A DNA stretch of 44,647 nucleotides from Pseudomonas gregormendelii. GTDB lineage: Bacteria > Pseudomonadota > Gammaproteobacteria > Pseudomonadales > Pseudomonadaceae. The position numbers and the translations under genes were made by a program. The notes below the pieces were generated by a model. That model did no database searches. It was not told the DNA's origin and saw only the letters and a program-made list of their open reading frames with translations. This document shows positions 8,364 through 17,502 of the stretch, in pieces (the first letter of the stretch is position 1; every line of letters begins with the position of its first letter). Where the stretch lies: assembly GCF_017114825.1 (NCBI RefSeq), contig NZ_JADEVO010000044.1, forward strand, positions 1 to 44,647, written 5' to 3'.

Positions 8364-9383
8364 TTATTGACCCAACTTCAGGCGAGCAGTCTCGCCACTG
8401 GTGAACGGAGCGACATCAACCACCTGCCCGTTATAGCTGACCTGCGCGCCACGGGCGTAGCCCAGACGCACGGCAAAGGGTGGCTTGCCGCTGACGGAAA
8501 CATTTTCGCCTTTACGCTTGAGACCACTCAACAGCACCTTGCCGGTGCCATCGGAAACTTGTGTCCAGCAATCGGCGGTGAATTGCAATGAAACCTGGCC
8601 TTGGCCGGCCACTGCCGTAGTCGGTGCAACGGCAGCAACACTTGGCGCAACCGGCGCAGTCACCACCGGCGCTGGCACGGCAGGAACGGCAGGAGCAGGA
8701 GTCGCCGGGGTCGCAGCGGCCGGCGCAGTATTTGGCACAGGCACGGACGGTGAGGTCTGTGTAGTCGGTGCAGCGCCTGGGGCAATCGCTTCATCTTGCG
8801 CCGCAGTGTTGGTCTGCGGCAGTGCCAGCGAGGTTGCGCCCTCGGCCTGACCTTCCACGACGGCCTGGTCTTCCGGCTCGTCCAGCGGATGGATCTGCGT
8901 GGTGCCATCGGCACCTTCGACTTCGACGTGCTCCGGGCTCAAGGTGGTCAGGTTCTTGGCACGCTGGGAGGTTTGATCCTGCCACCAGAAGAAACCACCG
9001 CCGATCACGGCAACCAGCAGCAACAGGCTGACGATTCGCAAAATGGTGTGGGAAACCCGCACCGGCTCTTCGATACGGCCCAGGCTGTGCACATTGCTGC
9101 CCTGGGAATCGGTGCCGGTGGATTGGTCGAATTGCTGGACGAGGGCGGTCTGGTCCATGCCGAGCAACTTGGCATAGGCACGGATATAACCCCGCGCAAA
9201 GGTATGCCCCGGCAGCTTGTCGAATGCGCCGGCCTCAAGATTGGTCAGGGAGTTGACGGTGAGGTTGAGCTTGAGCGCCACTTCAGCCAGCGACCAGCCA
9301 TTGCTTTCGCGGGCCTGGCGCAAGGTTTCACCGGGGTTAACGCGATTCGCTGCTACAACTTCGGGATGCGCCGCTTTCATCAT
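8364..9383 (-). CDS. rodZ: Cell-shape protein RodZ
   Basis: 339 aa. An N-terminal XRE-type helix-turn-helix domain (GETLRQARESNGWSLAEVAL, about residues 18-85) is followed by a transmembrane helix near 115-132 (LRIVSLLLLVAVIGGGFFWW). A long Ala/Pro/Val/Thr-rich periplasmic linker (about 195-255) and a C-terminal beta domain end the protein. RodZ links MreB filaments to the wall-elongation machinery. The start ATG overlaps the pilW stop in an ATGA arrangement, with a second ATG directly after; either could be used. Confidence 0.93.
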   Translation of the reverse strand: MMKAAHPEVVAANRVNPGETLRQARESNGWSLAEVALKLNLTVNSLTNLEAGAFDKLPGHTFARGYIRAYAKLLGMDQTALVQQFDQSTGTDSQGSNVHSLGRIEEPVRVSHTILRIVSLLLLVAVIGGGFFWWQDQTSQRAKNLTTLSPEHVEVEGADGTTQIHPLDEPEDQAVVEGQAEGATSLALPQTNTAAQDEAIAPGAAPTTQTSPSVPVPNTAPAAATPATPAPAVPAVPAPVVTAPVAPSVAAVAPTTAVAGQGQVSLQFTADCWTQVSDGTGKVLLSGLKRKGENVSVSGKPPFAVRLGYARGAQVSYNGQVVDVAPFTSGETARLKLGQ

Positions 9384-10138
9384 TGCTCCGACAGGTATTG
9401 CTGATATTCCGGCGTACCGGGATAGAGTCGTTTTAGTTGCAGGCCATAACTGGCAGCCTTGTCGCGATCTTCAAACACTTTTGCCAGACGAATGCCGAGC
9501 AATAGACTACGTGCATTTTGTTCGGTGAGCAGGCTAAAACGATCGTAATAGTCACGCGCGGGCACATAATGCCTGTCTTCGTACGACAACTCAGCCATTT
9601 CCAGCAAAGCGCGTGGCTGTTGACGATTCAAGCGCAGGGCTTTTTCCAGTTGCTGCAGCGCCAGGTCACGCTCTCCAAGCTTCGCAGCGGTCATGCCCAG
9701 GTTCTCGAACACTCGCGAGCGCTCAGGATACAGGGAGTCGGAAGCGGCCTGTTCGAAGCGTTCGTAGGCTTCCTTGTAACGCTTCTCTTCGTAGAGAAAA
9801 CTGCCGTAGTTGTTCAGGATTCGCGCGTCGTTGGGGCGCGAAGACAGTGCCTTGCGAAAATGCTCGTCGGCCAGTTCCGGCTCCATCTCGGCCTGGAACA
9901 CCAGGCCCAGTGCAGCATTGGCGTCAGGATCCGAACTGTTCAGGTCCAGGGCCTTCTTCAACGGCACCTTCGCGCGCTCCGTCATGCCCTGCTGCAGATA
10001 CCCCAGCCCCAGCTGTACATAGGCAGCACGCGCTTCGTCGCGGCCCTTGCTGGTCTTCATCGGGTTGTAGTCACCCGACAGGACACAACCAGCACACAGG
10101 CTGGCCATCAGCAATAGCAGCGCAAAGCGCAGGGACAT
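9380..10138 (-). CDS. pilW: Type IV pilus biogenesis/stability lipoprotein PilW (PilF)
   Basis: 252 aa. The lipoprotein signal MSLRFALLLLMASLCAGC has the lipobox CAGC. The body is a superhelix of TPR motifs (for example DPDANAALGLVFQAEMEPEL, NDARILNNYGSFLYEEKRYK). The protein, named PilF in P. aeruginosa, is the outer-membrane pilotin needed for assembly of the PilQ secretin. It lies 17 bases downstream of rlmN and overlaps rodZ by 4 bases, the conserved arrangement in gamma-proteobacteria. Confidence 0.92.
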   Translation of the reverse strand: MSLRFALLLLMASLCAGCVLSGDYNPMKTSKGRDEARAAYVQLGLGYLQQGMTERAKVPLKKALDLNSSDPDANAALGLVFQAEMEPELADEHFRKALSSRPNDARILNNYGSFLYEEKRYKEAYERFEQAASDSLYPERSRVFENLGMTAAKLGERDLALQQLEKALRLNRQQPRALLEMAELSYEDRHYVPARDYYDRFSLLTEQNARSLLLGIRLAKVFEDRDKAASYGLQLKRLYPGTPEYQQYLSEQ

Positions 10139-10155
10139 AGAGATCCTCTCTTACT

Positions 10156-11298
10156 TTATTTCGCGGCGTTCTGTGCGATATCGTTTTCGGCGCTCAACTC
10201 GCGCACGGCGATATAACGTTCGCTGCGACGGGTGCGATCCAGCACCTGCCCTACCAATTGGCCACACGCGGCATCGATGTCTTCACCGCGGGTGGTGCGT
10301 ACGGTGACATTGAAGCCGGCATGGTGAAGCTGATCCTGAAAACGGCGAATCGCATTGTTGCTCGGGCGTTCGTAGCCGGAATGCGGGAACGGGTTGAACG
10401 GAATCAGGTTGATCTTGCACGGGATGTTCTTGAGCAGCTCGATCATCTCGACCGCGTGCTCGACCTTGTCGTTGATGTCCTTGAGCAAGGTGTACTCGAT
10501 GGTCAGCACGCGCTTTTCGCCCAGGGACGACATGTAGCGCTGGCACGACTCAAGCAGCATCTTAAGCGGATACTTCTTGTTGATCGGCACCAATTGATTA
10601 CGCAATGCGTCATTGGGTGCGTGCAGGGACAACGCCAGGGACACGTCGATGTGCTTGGACAGCTCATCGATCATCGGCACCACGCCCGAAGTGGACAGGG
10701 TCACGCGGCGCTTGGAGATCCCGTAGCCCAGGTCATCCATCATCAGATGCATGGCGGCCACGACGTTGTCGAAGTTCAGCAGCGGCTCACCCATGCCCAT
10801 CATCACCACGTTGGTGATGGCACGGTCGGCGGTCGCCGGGATGCTGCCAAACGATTTATTGGCAATCCACACCTGGCCGATGACTTCGGCGGCGGTGAGG
10901 TTGCTGTTGAAACCTTGCTTGCCGGTGGAGCAGAAGCTGCAATCCAGGGCACAGCCTGCCTGGGACGAAACGCACAGAGTGCCGCGCTTGCCCTGGGGAA
11001 TGTAGACGGTCTCGACGCAGCTGCCGGACGCCACGCGCACGACCCATTTACGGGTACCGTCGGTGGAAATGTCCTCGCTGACGACTTCAGGACCGCGAAC
11101 TTCGGCAATAACCTTGAGCTTGTCGCGCAAGGCCTTGCTGACGTTCGTCATGGCGTCGAAATCATCGACGCCAAGGTGGTGAATCCATTTCATTACCTGA
11201 CCGGCACGGAAACGCTTCTCCCCGATCGAGTCGAAGAATTTTTCCATTTCCTGTTGAGTCAGACCCAGCAGGTTTGTTTTTACAGTCGATGTAGTCAT
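10156..11298 (-). CDS. rlmN: Dual-specificity 23S rRNA/tRNA adenine-C2 methyltransferase RlmN
   Basis: 380 aa. The radical-SAM motif is C116-ALD-C120-SF-C123, followed by STGKQGF. The SAM-binding MGMGEPLLN and the late Cys in DAACGQL, typical of the methyl-carrying cysteine, are present. RlmN methylates A2503 of 23S rRNA and A37 of several tRNAs. It follows ndk by 28 bases on the same strand. Confidence 0.96.
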   Translation of the reverse strand: MTTSTVKTNLLGLTQQEMEKFFDSIGEKRFRAGQVMKWIHHLGVDDFDAMTNVSKALRDKLKVIAEVRGPEVVSEDISTDGTRKWVVRVASGSCVETVYIPQGKRGTLCVSSQAGCALDCSFCSTGKQGFNSNLTAAEVIGQVWIANKSFGSIPATADRAITNVVMMGMGEPLLNFDNVVAAMHLMMDDLGYGISKRRVTLSTSGVVPMIDELSKHIDVSLALSLHAPNDALRNQLVPINKKYPLKMLLESCQRYMSSLGEKRVLTIEYTLLKDINDKVEHAVEMIELLKNIPCKINLIPFNPFPHSGYERPSNNAIRRFQDQLHHAGFNVTVRTTRGEDIDAACGQLVGQVLDRTRRSERYIAVRELSAENDIAQNAAK

Positions 11299-11326
11299 GG
11301 ATTCACCTTCACTCTTAAGCCAATGC

Positions 11327-11752
11327 TTAGCGAGTGGTTACTTCAGTAGCTGCGAAGAAGTACGAGATTTCGCGAGCAGCAGCGGCTTCGGAGTCCGAAC
11401 CGTGTACAGCGTTGGCGTCGATCGAATCAGCGAAGTCAGCACGGATGGTGCCGGCAGCAGCTTCTTTAGGGTTGGTAGCGCCCATCAGCTCACGGTTCAG
11501 AGCGATAGCGTTTTCGCCTTCCAGAACCTGGACAACAACCGGGCCGGAGATCATGAAAGCAACCAGGTCGCCGAAGAAACCACGAGCGCTGTGCTCAGCG
11601 TAGAAGCCTTCAGCTTCGGCTTTGGACAGTTGCTTCAGTTTCGAAGCTACAACGCGCAGGCCGGCTTTTTCGAAACGAGTGGTGATCTCGCCGATGACGT
11701 TTTTTGCAACAGCGTCAGGCTTGATGATGGAGAAAGTACGTTGAACAGCCAT
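11327..11752 (-). CDS. ndk: Nucleoside diphosphate kinase
   Basis: 141 aa, the standard length. It starts MAVQRTFSIIKPDAV, and the phosphorylated histidine lies in NAVHGSDS near residue 117. The enzyme equalises nucleoside triphosphate pools in the cytoplasm. It has a ribosome site GGAG upstream and is followed by rlmN. It may be transcribed from a promoter inside the terminator region at 11780-11811 as well as by readthrough from isc. Confidence 0.97.
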   Translation of the reverse strand: MAVQRTFSIIKPDAVAKNVIGEITTRFEKAGLRVVASKLKQLSKAEAEGFYAEHSARGFFGDLVAFMISGPVVVQVLEGENAIALNRELMGATNPKEAAAGTIRADFADSIDANAVHGSDSEAAAAREISYFFAATEVTTR

Positions 11753-11779
11753 GGTGTAACTCCAGAAACGATAATTTGT

Positions 11780-11811
11780 GAAAAATTAAACCCGCGAATT
11801 ATACGCGGGTT
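11780..11811 (-). terminator. Hairpin terminator after the isc operon, with a TATAAT in the loop
   Basis: AACCCGCG and CGCGGGTT form an 8-bp stem (11789-11811), followed on the minus strand by TAATTTTT. The loop on that strand is TATAATT, so a -10-like hexamer for ndk sits within the terminator, with TTAGGC 18 bases upstream as a weak -35 candidate. Confidence 0.6.
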
Positions 11812-11840
11812 CTTTGGTATTGCCTAACCTGCGAGGACGA

Positions 11841-12041
11841 TCAGTCGGCTTCTTCGATCCAAAGTGACTGAACCGCTTCCAACACTTTCTCGCCACAGCG
11901 GCCAGAGGTGTTGTCGAAATCGGGAAGTTCCATGATCCATCGCTGCAGGTCTACGAAATTGACAGAAATTGGATCGACATCCGGCTTGGATTCGGCCAGT
12001 TCTTCTGCAATGCGCTGAACATCATTCCAACCATAACTCAT
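11841..12041 (-). CDS. iscX: Fe-S assembly protein IscX
   Basis: 66 aa, the usual length. It begins MSYGWNDVQRIAEELAE and has the conserved acidic pattern DVDPISVNFVDL and LPDF. IscX binds IscS and modulates iron supply during cluster assembly. It is the last gene of the isc operon, 14 bases after fdx. Confidence 0.95.
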   Translation of the reverse strand: MSYGWNDVQRIAEELAESKPDVDPISVNFVDLQRWIMELPDFDNTSGRCGEKVLEAVQSLWIEEAD

Positions 12042-12055
12042 GACAGTAATACCAA

Positions 12056-12397
12056 TCAGTGCGGCGCTTCGGCAGCGTGGTTGAGCGAATACTTCGGAAT
12101 CTCGACGGTGATGTCTTCTTCACCAACGATAGCCTGGCACGCCAGGCGCGATTGCGCTTCCAGACCCCAGGCGCGATCGAGGAAGTCTTCCTCCAGCTCG
12201 TCAGCCTCTTCCATCGAGTCAAAACCCTCGCGGATGATGCAGTGGCAGGTCGTGCAGGCACAGACGCCGCCGCAGGCGTTTTCCATCTCGATGTGGTGCT
12301 CGTGCGCCAGATCCAGGATGGAAGTACCCGGCTCAGCCTCGACCACCATGCCCTCCGGGCAAAATTTGTCGTGGGGCAGAAAAATGACCTGCGGCAT
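12056..12397 (-). CDS. fdx: ISC-system [2Fe-2S] ferredoxin
   Basis: 113 aa. The cluster-ligand segment is CGGVCACTTCHC with a further cysteine downstream in the C-terminal half, the adrenodoxin-type pattern. This ferredoxin gives electrons to cluster assembly on IscU. Its ATG shares one base with the hscA stop (TGATG), so the two are translationally coupled. Confidence 0.95.
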   Translation of the reverse strand: MPQVIFLPHDKFCPEGMVVEAEPGTSILDLAHEHHIEMENACGGVCACTTCHCIIREGFDSMEEADELEEDFLDRAWGLEAQSRLACQAIVGEEDITVEIPKYSLNHAAEAPH

Positions 12398-14262
12398 CAG
12401 ATATCCTCGATTTCATTCAGATTGCGCCCCGACAGAGCGGCTTTTACCGTCAAATCCATACGGCGGGCAGCAAAGGCATCGGTCACTTGCGACAGACGCT
12501 TGGTCTGCTGCTCGATGGCGTAACCATCGGTACCTTTCATCAGTTCGGTCAGTTCCTGAACCTGCATGTCGATGACCATGCGCTCTTCAGCGTCGAGCAG
12601 GCGCTCGCCATCGACCTCAAGGGCCGCCTGCACCGCCTCGATCAGGCGCTGGGCGTCGACCTGCTGCTCGCGCAGTACGCGGGCCACCTTGTCGTCATTG
12701 GCATGCTGGAACGAATCCTTGAGCATCTTGGCGATTTCGCCGTCGGTCAGGCCGTAGGACGGCTTGACCTGGATGCTGGCTTCCACGCCCGAACCCAATT
12801 CACGGGCCGAAACGCTGAGCAGGCCGTCAGCATCGACCTGGAAGGTCACGCGAATTTTCGCCGCACCCGCCACCATGGCCGGAATGCCGCGCAGCTCGAA
12901 GCGCGCCAGGGAACGGCAGTCGCTGATCAGCTCGCGCTCACCCTGCAGCACATGGATCGCCATGGCCGACTGGCCATCTTTGTAGGTTGTGAAGTCCTGG
13001 GCACGGGCAACGGGGATGGTGGTGTTACGCGGAATCACCTTCTCCATCAGGCCGCCCATGGTTTCCAGGCCCAGGGACAACGGAATCACGTCCAGCAGCA
13101 GCAACTCGCCGCCATCGCGCTTGTTGCCCGCCAGGGTATCGGCCTGGATCGCGGCACCGATGGCCACCACTTGATCCGGGTCGATTTCAGTCAGGGGCTG
13201 ACGACCAAAGGCTTCGGCCACTGCTTCGCGAACTCGCGGCACACGAGTCGAACCGCCGACCATGACCACTGCGTGCACTTCTTCAAGCTCGATACCCGAG
13301 TCGCGCACCGCCCGGCGACAGGCTTTCAGGCTGCGAGCGACCATCGGCTCGATCAGCGCATTGAAGGCTTCACGGCTCAGTTCGGCTTTCCAGTCGCCAT
13401 AGGTCACTTCAACCGATGCCGCATTGGTCAGCGCTTCCTTGGCCGCGCACGCGGTTTGCAGCAGGCTGCGTTGCGCACCCGGGTCGAGATCGGCAGACAA
13501 ACCGGCGCTCTCGATGATCCAGCCGGCAATCGCGTGATCGAAGTCATCGCCGCCCAGGGCGCTGTCGCCACCGGTGGCCAGCACTTCAAACACACCACCG
13601 GTGAGGCGCAGAATCGAAATATCGAAGGTGCCGCCGCCCAGGTCATAAATGGCGACCAGGCCTTCGGCATGCTGATCCAGACCGTAGGCCACCGCAGCCG
13701 CCGTCGGCTCATTGAGCAGGCGCAGCACGTTAAGGCCGGCCAGCTTGGCCGCATCCTTGGTGGCCTGGCGCTGGGCATCATCGAAATAGGCTGGAACGGT
13801 AATCACCGCGCCGACCAGCTCGCCACCCAGGGCCGCCTCAGCGCGCTCGCGCAACACCTTGAGGATATCGGCAGAGACTTCAACCGGGCTTTTCGGCCCC
13901 TGGATCGTCTCGATGAACGGCATGTGCGACTCGCCACCGACAAAGCGGTAAGGCAGTTGGTCGCCCAGCTGCTTGACGTCGGACAGACCACGACCCATCA
14001 AGCGCTTGACCGACAGCACGGTGTTCAGGGGATCGGTGGCGGCAGCCAGCTTGGCCGACTCGCCCACTTCGACGCGGTCGGCGTGGTAGCGCACGGCGGA
14101 CGGCAGGATGACCTGCCCGTCAGCATCGGCCAGGGGCTCGGAAAGACCACTGCGCAACGCAGCGACCAGCGAATTGGTAGTGCCCAAGTCGATCCCCACA
14201 GCCAGACGACGCTGGTGCGGTTGAGGACTTTGGCCGGGTTCGGCGATCTGCAGTAGGGCCAT
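12397..14262 (-). CDS. hscA: Hsp70-type chaperone HscA
   Basis: 621 aa. The nucleotide-binding domain begins VGIDLGTTNSLVA and includes IYDLGGGTFDISIL and VVMVGGSTRVPRVREAV. The substrate-binding domain follows. HscA, with its co-chaperone HscB, recognises the LPPVK motif of IscU and drives transfer of clusters to target proteins. It lies between hscB and fdx in the operon. Confidence 0.96.
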   Translation of the reverse strand: MALLQIAEPGQSPQPHQRRLAVGIDLGTTNSLVAALRSGLSEPLADADGQVILPSAVRYHADRVEVGESAKLAAATDPLNTVLSVKRLMGRGLSDVKQLGDQLPYRFVGGESHMPFIETIQGPKSPVEVSADILKVLRERAEAALGGELVGAVITVPAYFDDAQRQATKDAAKLAGLNVLRLLNEPTAAAVAYGLDQHAEGLVAIYDLGGGTFDISILRLTGGVFEVLATGGDSALGGDDFDHAIAGWIIESAGLSADLDPGAQRSLLQTACAAKEALTNAASVEVTYGDWKAELSREAFNALIEPMVARSLKACRRAVRDSGIELEEVHAVVMVGGSTRVPRVREAVAEAFGRQPLTEIDPDQVVAIGAAIQADTLAGNKRDGGELLLLDVIPLSLGLETMGGLMEKVIPRNTTIPVARAQDFTTYKDGQSAMAIHVLQGERELISDCRSLARFELRGIPAMVAGAAKIRVTFQVDADGLLSVSARELGSGVEASIQVKPSYGLTDGEIAKMLKDSFQHANDDKVARVLREQQVDAQRLIEAVQAALEVDGERLLDAEERMVIDMQVQELTELMKGTDGYAIEQQTKRLSQVTDAFAARRMDLTVKAALSGRNLNEIEDI

Positions 14263-14313
14263 CGTTATCAGGACTTATCTGTATATCAGGCGTGCGACCG
14301 GAGCGGCACTGGG

Positions 14314-14826
14314 TTAATCGTCGAGGCGCTCTTCTAACTGGCGCACTTCGTAGGTGAGCTTGTCGAGAAACTGCATGCGTCGCATCAGGCGTTCGGCCTG
14401 ATCACGCTGCGCTGCATCATCCCAACAGGCTGCGAAGCTTTGGTTCAGTTCATCCTGGGCGAGCTTCAGGCGGCGCTTGAACGCTGCAACACCGTCCATA
14501 TCGGACAGGTCTTCGAGCTCTTCACGCAGCTCCATCTGCTGCAGGAGGAATTCCGGATCATGCACCGTGACCTCCAGCGGCAACTCGCGACCACCCATGG
14601 CGAGCAGGTATCGCGCGCGCTTCGGGGGGTTCTTGAGCGTCTGGTAGGCCTCGTTGAGGCTCGCGGATTGCTCCAGCGCCAGCCGCTGCTCGCGCTCGGA
14701 AGCGTCTGCAAAACGGTCCGGATGAACGCCACGCGCCAACTCACGGTAGCGCGTGGCCAACTGGTCGAGGTCCAGGTTGAAACTCGGCTGCAGCTCAAAT
14801 AAAGCGAAATGACAAGGAGTACCCAC
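14314..14826 (-). CDS. hscB: Co-chaperone HscB (J-domain)
   Basis: 170 aa from a GTG at 14826, chosen because TGAGG lies about seven bases upstream and the protein then begins VGTPCHFALFELQP, as HscB proteins do. An in-frame ATG 13 codons earlier would overlap iscA and has no family support. The N-terminal J domain carries HPDRF; the C-terminal three-helix bundle binds IscU. HscB delivers IscU to HscA and stimulates its ATPase. Confidence 0.93.
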   Translation of the reverse strand: MGTPCHFALFELQPSFNLDLDQLATRYRELARGVHPDRFADASEREQRLALEQSASLNEAYQTLKNPPKRARYLLAMGGRELPLEVTVHDPEFLLQQMELREELEDLSDMDGVAAFKRRLKLAQDELNQSFAACWDDAAQRDQAERLMRRMQFLDKLTYEVRQLEERLDD

Positions 14827-14834
14827 GATCAGCC

Positions 14835-15158
14835 TCAGATATTGAAGCTTTCGCCGCAGCCACATTCACCGCGCACGTTGGGGTTGTTGAACTTGAAGCC
14901 TTCGTTCAACCCTTCCTTGACGAAGTCGAGTTCGGTGCCGTCCAGGTAGGACAGGCTCTTGGGGTCGATGATCACTTTCTCGCCGTGACTCTCGAACACC
15001 TGGTCCTCTGCAACCACCTCGTCGACAAACTCCAGCACGTAGGCAAGGCCGGAACAGCCCGTGGTGCGAACACCCAGACGAATCCCCTCACCTTTGCCGC
15101 GCCCGTCAAGGGAGCGTCGCACGTGTCGAGCAGCCGCTTCTGTCATGCTGATAGCCAT
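14835..15158 (-). CDS. iscA: A-type Fe-S carrier IscA
   Basis: 107 aa. The three ligand cysteines are C35 in TTGCSGLAY and C99/C101 in GECGCGESF. IscA carries iron or clusters from IscU to apo-proteins. It ends eight bases before the hscB start and begins 28 bases after iscU. Confidence 0.96.
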   Translation of the reverse strand: MAISMTEAAARHVRRSLDGRGKGEGIRLGVRTTGCSGLAYVLEFVDEVVAEDQVFESHGEKVIIDPKSLSYLDGTELDFVKEGLNEGFKFNNPNVRGECGCGESFNI

Positions 15159-15186
15159 CGTTGACTCCTTACTCGTCGCCCAATGC

Positions 15187-15573
15187 TTAGATCAAGCCTT
15201 TCTTCTGCTTGTAGTCGCGAACGGCCGCCTTGATGGCGTCTTCAGCGAGCACGGAGCAGTGAATTTTTACCGGTGGCAGCGCCAGCTCTTCAGCCAGCTG
15301 AGTGTTCTTGATGGTCTCTGCTTCATCCAGAGTCTTGCCTTTCATCCACTCGGTCGCCAGGGAGCTGGAGGCGATCGCCGAACCGCAACCGTAGGTCTTG
15401 AACTTGGCGTCTTCGATGATGCCTTGCTCGTTGACCTTGATCTGCAGGCGCATCACGTCGCCGCACGCCGGAGCGCCGACCATGCCGGTGCCGACATCAG
15501 GGTCTTCCGCGTCCATCTTGCCGACGTTGCGCGGGTTCTCGTAGTGGTCGATGACCTTTTCGCTGTAAGCCAT
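15187..15573 (-). CDS. iscU: Fe-S cluster scaffold IscU
   Basis: 128 aa. Ligands C37 (with D39), C63, H105 and C106 are all present, as is the HscA-recognition motif LPPVK at 99-103. Clusters are built on this protein with sulfur from IscS. Confidence 0.97.
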   Translation of the reverse strand: MAYSEKVIDHYENPRNVGKMDAEDPDVGTGMVGAPACGDVMRLQIKVNEQGIIEDAKFKTYGCGSAIASSSLATEWMKGKTLDEAETIKNTQLAEELALPPVKIHCSVLAEDAIKAAVRDYKQKKGLI

Positions 15574-15657
15574 GATTCTTAATCCTCACTCATCAGAGAG
15601 TCGCTCTTGAGCCCTGCTGCCCGAAGGTTGGCAGGGCCGGTTTGCGGCGACTTGAAA

Positions 15658-16872
15658 TCAGTGTGCCGCCCACTCGATTTTCGAAATGTCGACACCGTCT
15701 TTGTACATGTCCCACAGCGGCGACAAGGTGCGCAGCTTGGTAACGGCCTCGCAGACTTTCTGCGCGGCGTAGTCGATTTCTTCTTCGGTGGTGAAACGAC
15801 CGAAGGTGAAGCGAATCGAGCTGTGTGCCAGTTCGTCGTTGCGGCCCAGGGCGCGCAGTACGTACGAAGGCTCAAGGGATGCCGAGGTGCAGGCCGAACC
15901 GGACGAAACCGCCAGGTCCTTGAGCGCCATGATCAGCGACTCGCCTTCGACGTAGTTGAAGCTCAGGTTCAGGTTGTGCGGTACGCGGGCGGTCATGCTG
16001 CCGTTGACGTACAGCTCTTCCAGGCCTTCGACCTGTTTGAAGAAGCGGTCGCTCAGGGCTTTGATGCGCACGTTTTCGGCAGCCATGTCTTCCTTGGCTA
16101 CGCGGAAGGCTTCACCCATGCCGACGATCTGGTGGGTCGCCAGGGTGCCGGAGCGCATGCCACGTTCGTGACCGCCGCCGTGCATGGTCGCTTCGATGCG
16201 CACACGCGGCTTGCGGCTGACGTACAGCGCGCCGATGCCTTTAGGGCCATAGGTCTTGTGCGCCGAGAACGACATCATGTCGACTTTGAGCTTCTGCAGG
16301 TCGATCTCGACCTTGCCAGTGGACTGAGCCGCGTCAACGTGGAACAGGATGCCCTTCGAACGCAGCAGTTCGCCGATGGCTTCGATGTCGTTGATGGTGC
16401 CGATTTCGTTGTTCACGTGCATGGCCGACACCAGGATGGTGTCGTCGCGCAGCGCTGCTTCAATCATGGCCGGCGTTACCAGACCGTCAGTCTGAGGCTC
16501 GAGATAGGTCACTTCGAAACCTTCACGCTCCAGTTGGCGCATGGTGTCGAGGACAGCCTTGTGCTCAATCTTGGTGGTGATCAGGTGCTTGCCCTTGGTC
16601 GCATAGAAATGCGCCGCGCCCTTGATTGCCAGGTTGTTGGACTCGGTGGCACCGGAGGTCCAGACGATTTCACGTGGGTCGGCATTCACCAGGTCGGCTA
16701 CCTGACGGCGAGCGTTTTCGACCGACTCTTCGGCTTTCCAGCCAAACACGTGGGAACGGGACGCCGGGTTACCGAAGTTTCCGTCGACCAGCAGGCATTC
16801 ACTCATCTTTTGCGCTACACGCGGATCAACCGGGGTGGTCGCAGAGTAATCAAGGTAAATCGGCAATTTCAT
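15658..16872 (-). CDS. iscS: Cysteine desulfurase IscS
   Basis: 404 aa, starting MKLPIYLDYSATTPVDPRV. The PLP lysine is K206 in SAHKTYGPKG and the persulfide cysteine is C328 in SSGSACTSASLEPSYVLRAL. It takes sulfur from cysteine for IscU and for tRNA thiolation. It lies between iscR and iscU. Confidence 0.97.
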   Translation of the reverse strand: MKLPIYLDYSATTPVDPRVAQKMSECLLVDGNFGNPASRSHVFGWKAEESVENARRQVADLVNADPREIVWTSGATESNNLAIKGAAHFYATKGKHLITTKIEHKAVLDTMRQLEREGFEVTYLEPQTDGLVTPAMIEAALRDDTILVSAMHVNNEIGTINDIEAIGELLRSKGILFHVDAAQSTGKVEIDLQKLKVDMMSFSAHKTYGPKGIGALYVSRKPRVRIEATMHGGGHERGMRSGTLATHQIVGMGEAFRVAKEDMAAENVRIKALSDRFFKQVEGLEELYVNGSMTARVPHNLNLSFNYVEGESLIMALKDLAVSSGSACTSASLEPSYVLRALGRNDELAHSSIRFTFGRFTTEEEIDYAAQKVCEAVTKLRTLSPLWDMYKDGVDISKIEWAAH

Positions 16873-16922
16873 GGACTATCTCCTAAATCAGGCTGGCTGG
16901 CGTGCCGCTAGCTCTTTGGCTG

Positions 16923-17414
16923 TCATTCGACGGCGGACGCTTCAATCTTGTCCAGGCGCGGCGCCTTGCTGTTGCAACGACGCTGGTCCTGACGCTGGGC
17001 TACTTCTTGTACCTCACGGCGAGTGACAAGATCAGCCAAGCTGATACCGCTCAGAAATTCGTGGATCTGCAAGCTCAAGTCGCACCACAGGTGGTGGGTC
17101 AGGCAGGTGTCGCCTTGATGGCAATCCCCTTGGCCCTGGCACTTGGTGGCGTCGACCGATTCGTTCACCGCATCGATCACCTGGGCCACCTGGATGCCCT
17201 GCATGTCGCGCGACAGCTGGTAGCCGCCGCCCGGACCGCGGACGCTGGAAACCAGGTTGCTACGACGCAGCTTGGCGAAAAGCTGCTCGAGGTAGGACAG
17301 GGAGATGCCTTGGCGCTCGGAGATATCGGCCAGGGACACCGGCCCGTGCTGCGCGTGCAACGCCAGGTCGAGCATGGCGGTCACGGCGTATCGGCCTTTT
17401 GTAGTCAGTCGCAT
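16923..17414 (-). CDS. iscR: Fe-S-responsive Rrf2-family regulator IscR
   Basis: 163 aa from the ATG at 17414, giving the family start MRLTTKGRYAVTAMLDLALH; a TTG two codons upstream is less likely. A winged helix lies at about residues 1-80. The [2Fe-2S] ligands are C92, C98 and C104 in the KCQGQGDCHQGDTCLTHH loop, with H107. In the cluster-bound state IscR represses its own operon at type 1 sites, two of which are visible at 17454-17502. Confidence 0.97.
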   Translation of the reverse strand: MRLTTKGRYAVTAMLDLALHAQHGPVSLADISERQGISLSYLEQLFAKLRRSNLVSSVRGPGGGYQLSRDMQGIQVAQVIDAVNESVDATKCQGQGDCHQGDTCLTHHLWCDLSLQIHEFLSGISLADLVTRREVQEVAQRQDQRRCNSKAPRLDKIEASAVE

Positions 17415-17445
17415 GGACAATTACCACGGAGTTCGGAATGGGGCG

Positions 17446-17474
17446 AGTATGCAATTCCCGAGTATTTAAGTCAA
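17446..17474 (-). promoter_or_regulatory. isc operon promoter
   Basis: On the minus strand TTGACT (17474-17469) and CATACT (17451-17446) are separated by 17 bases, close to a sigma-70 consensus. Transcription would begin about 25 bases before the iscR ATG. Confidence 0.8.
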
Positions 17475-17502
17475 CTATAAGACCTAGTACTTTAGTCAGG
17501 AT
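17454..17502 (-). promoter_or_regulatory. Two IscR type 1-like operator sites
   Basis: On the minus strand, 17478-17454 reads ATAGTTGACTTAAATACTCG followed by GGAAT. This matches the type 1 pattern ATAnnTGACT-N4-TAGTC with some divergence, and it covers the -35 element and the spacer. A second copy at 17502-17477 reads ATCCTGACTAAAGTACTAGG followed by TCTTAT and lies just upstream. The tandem arrangement matches the known autorepression of isc operons. Confidence 0.7.
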
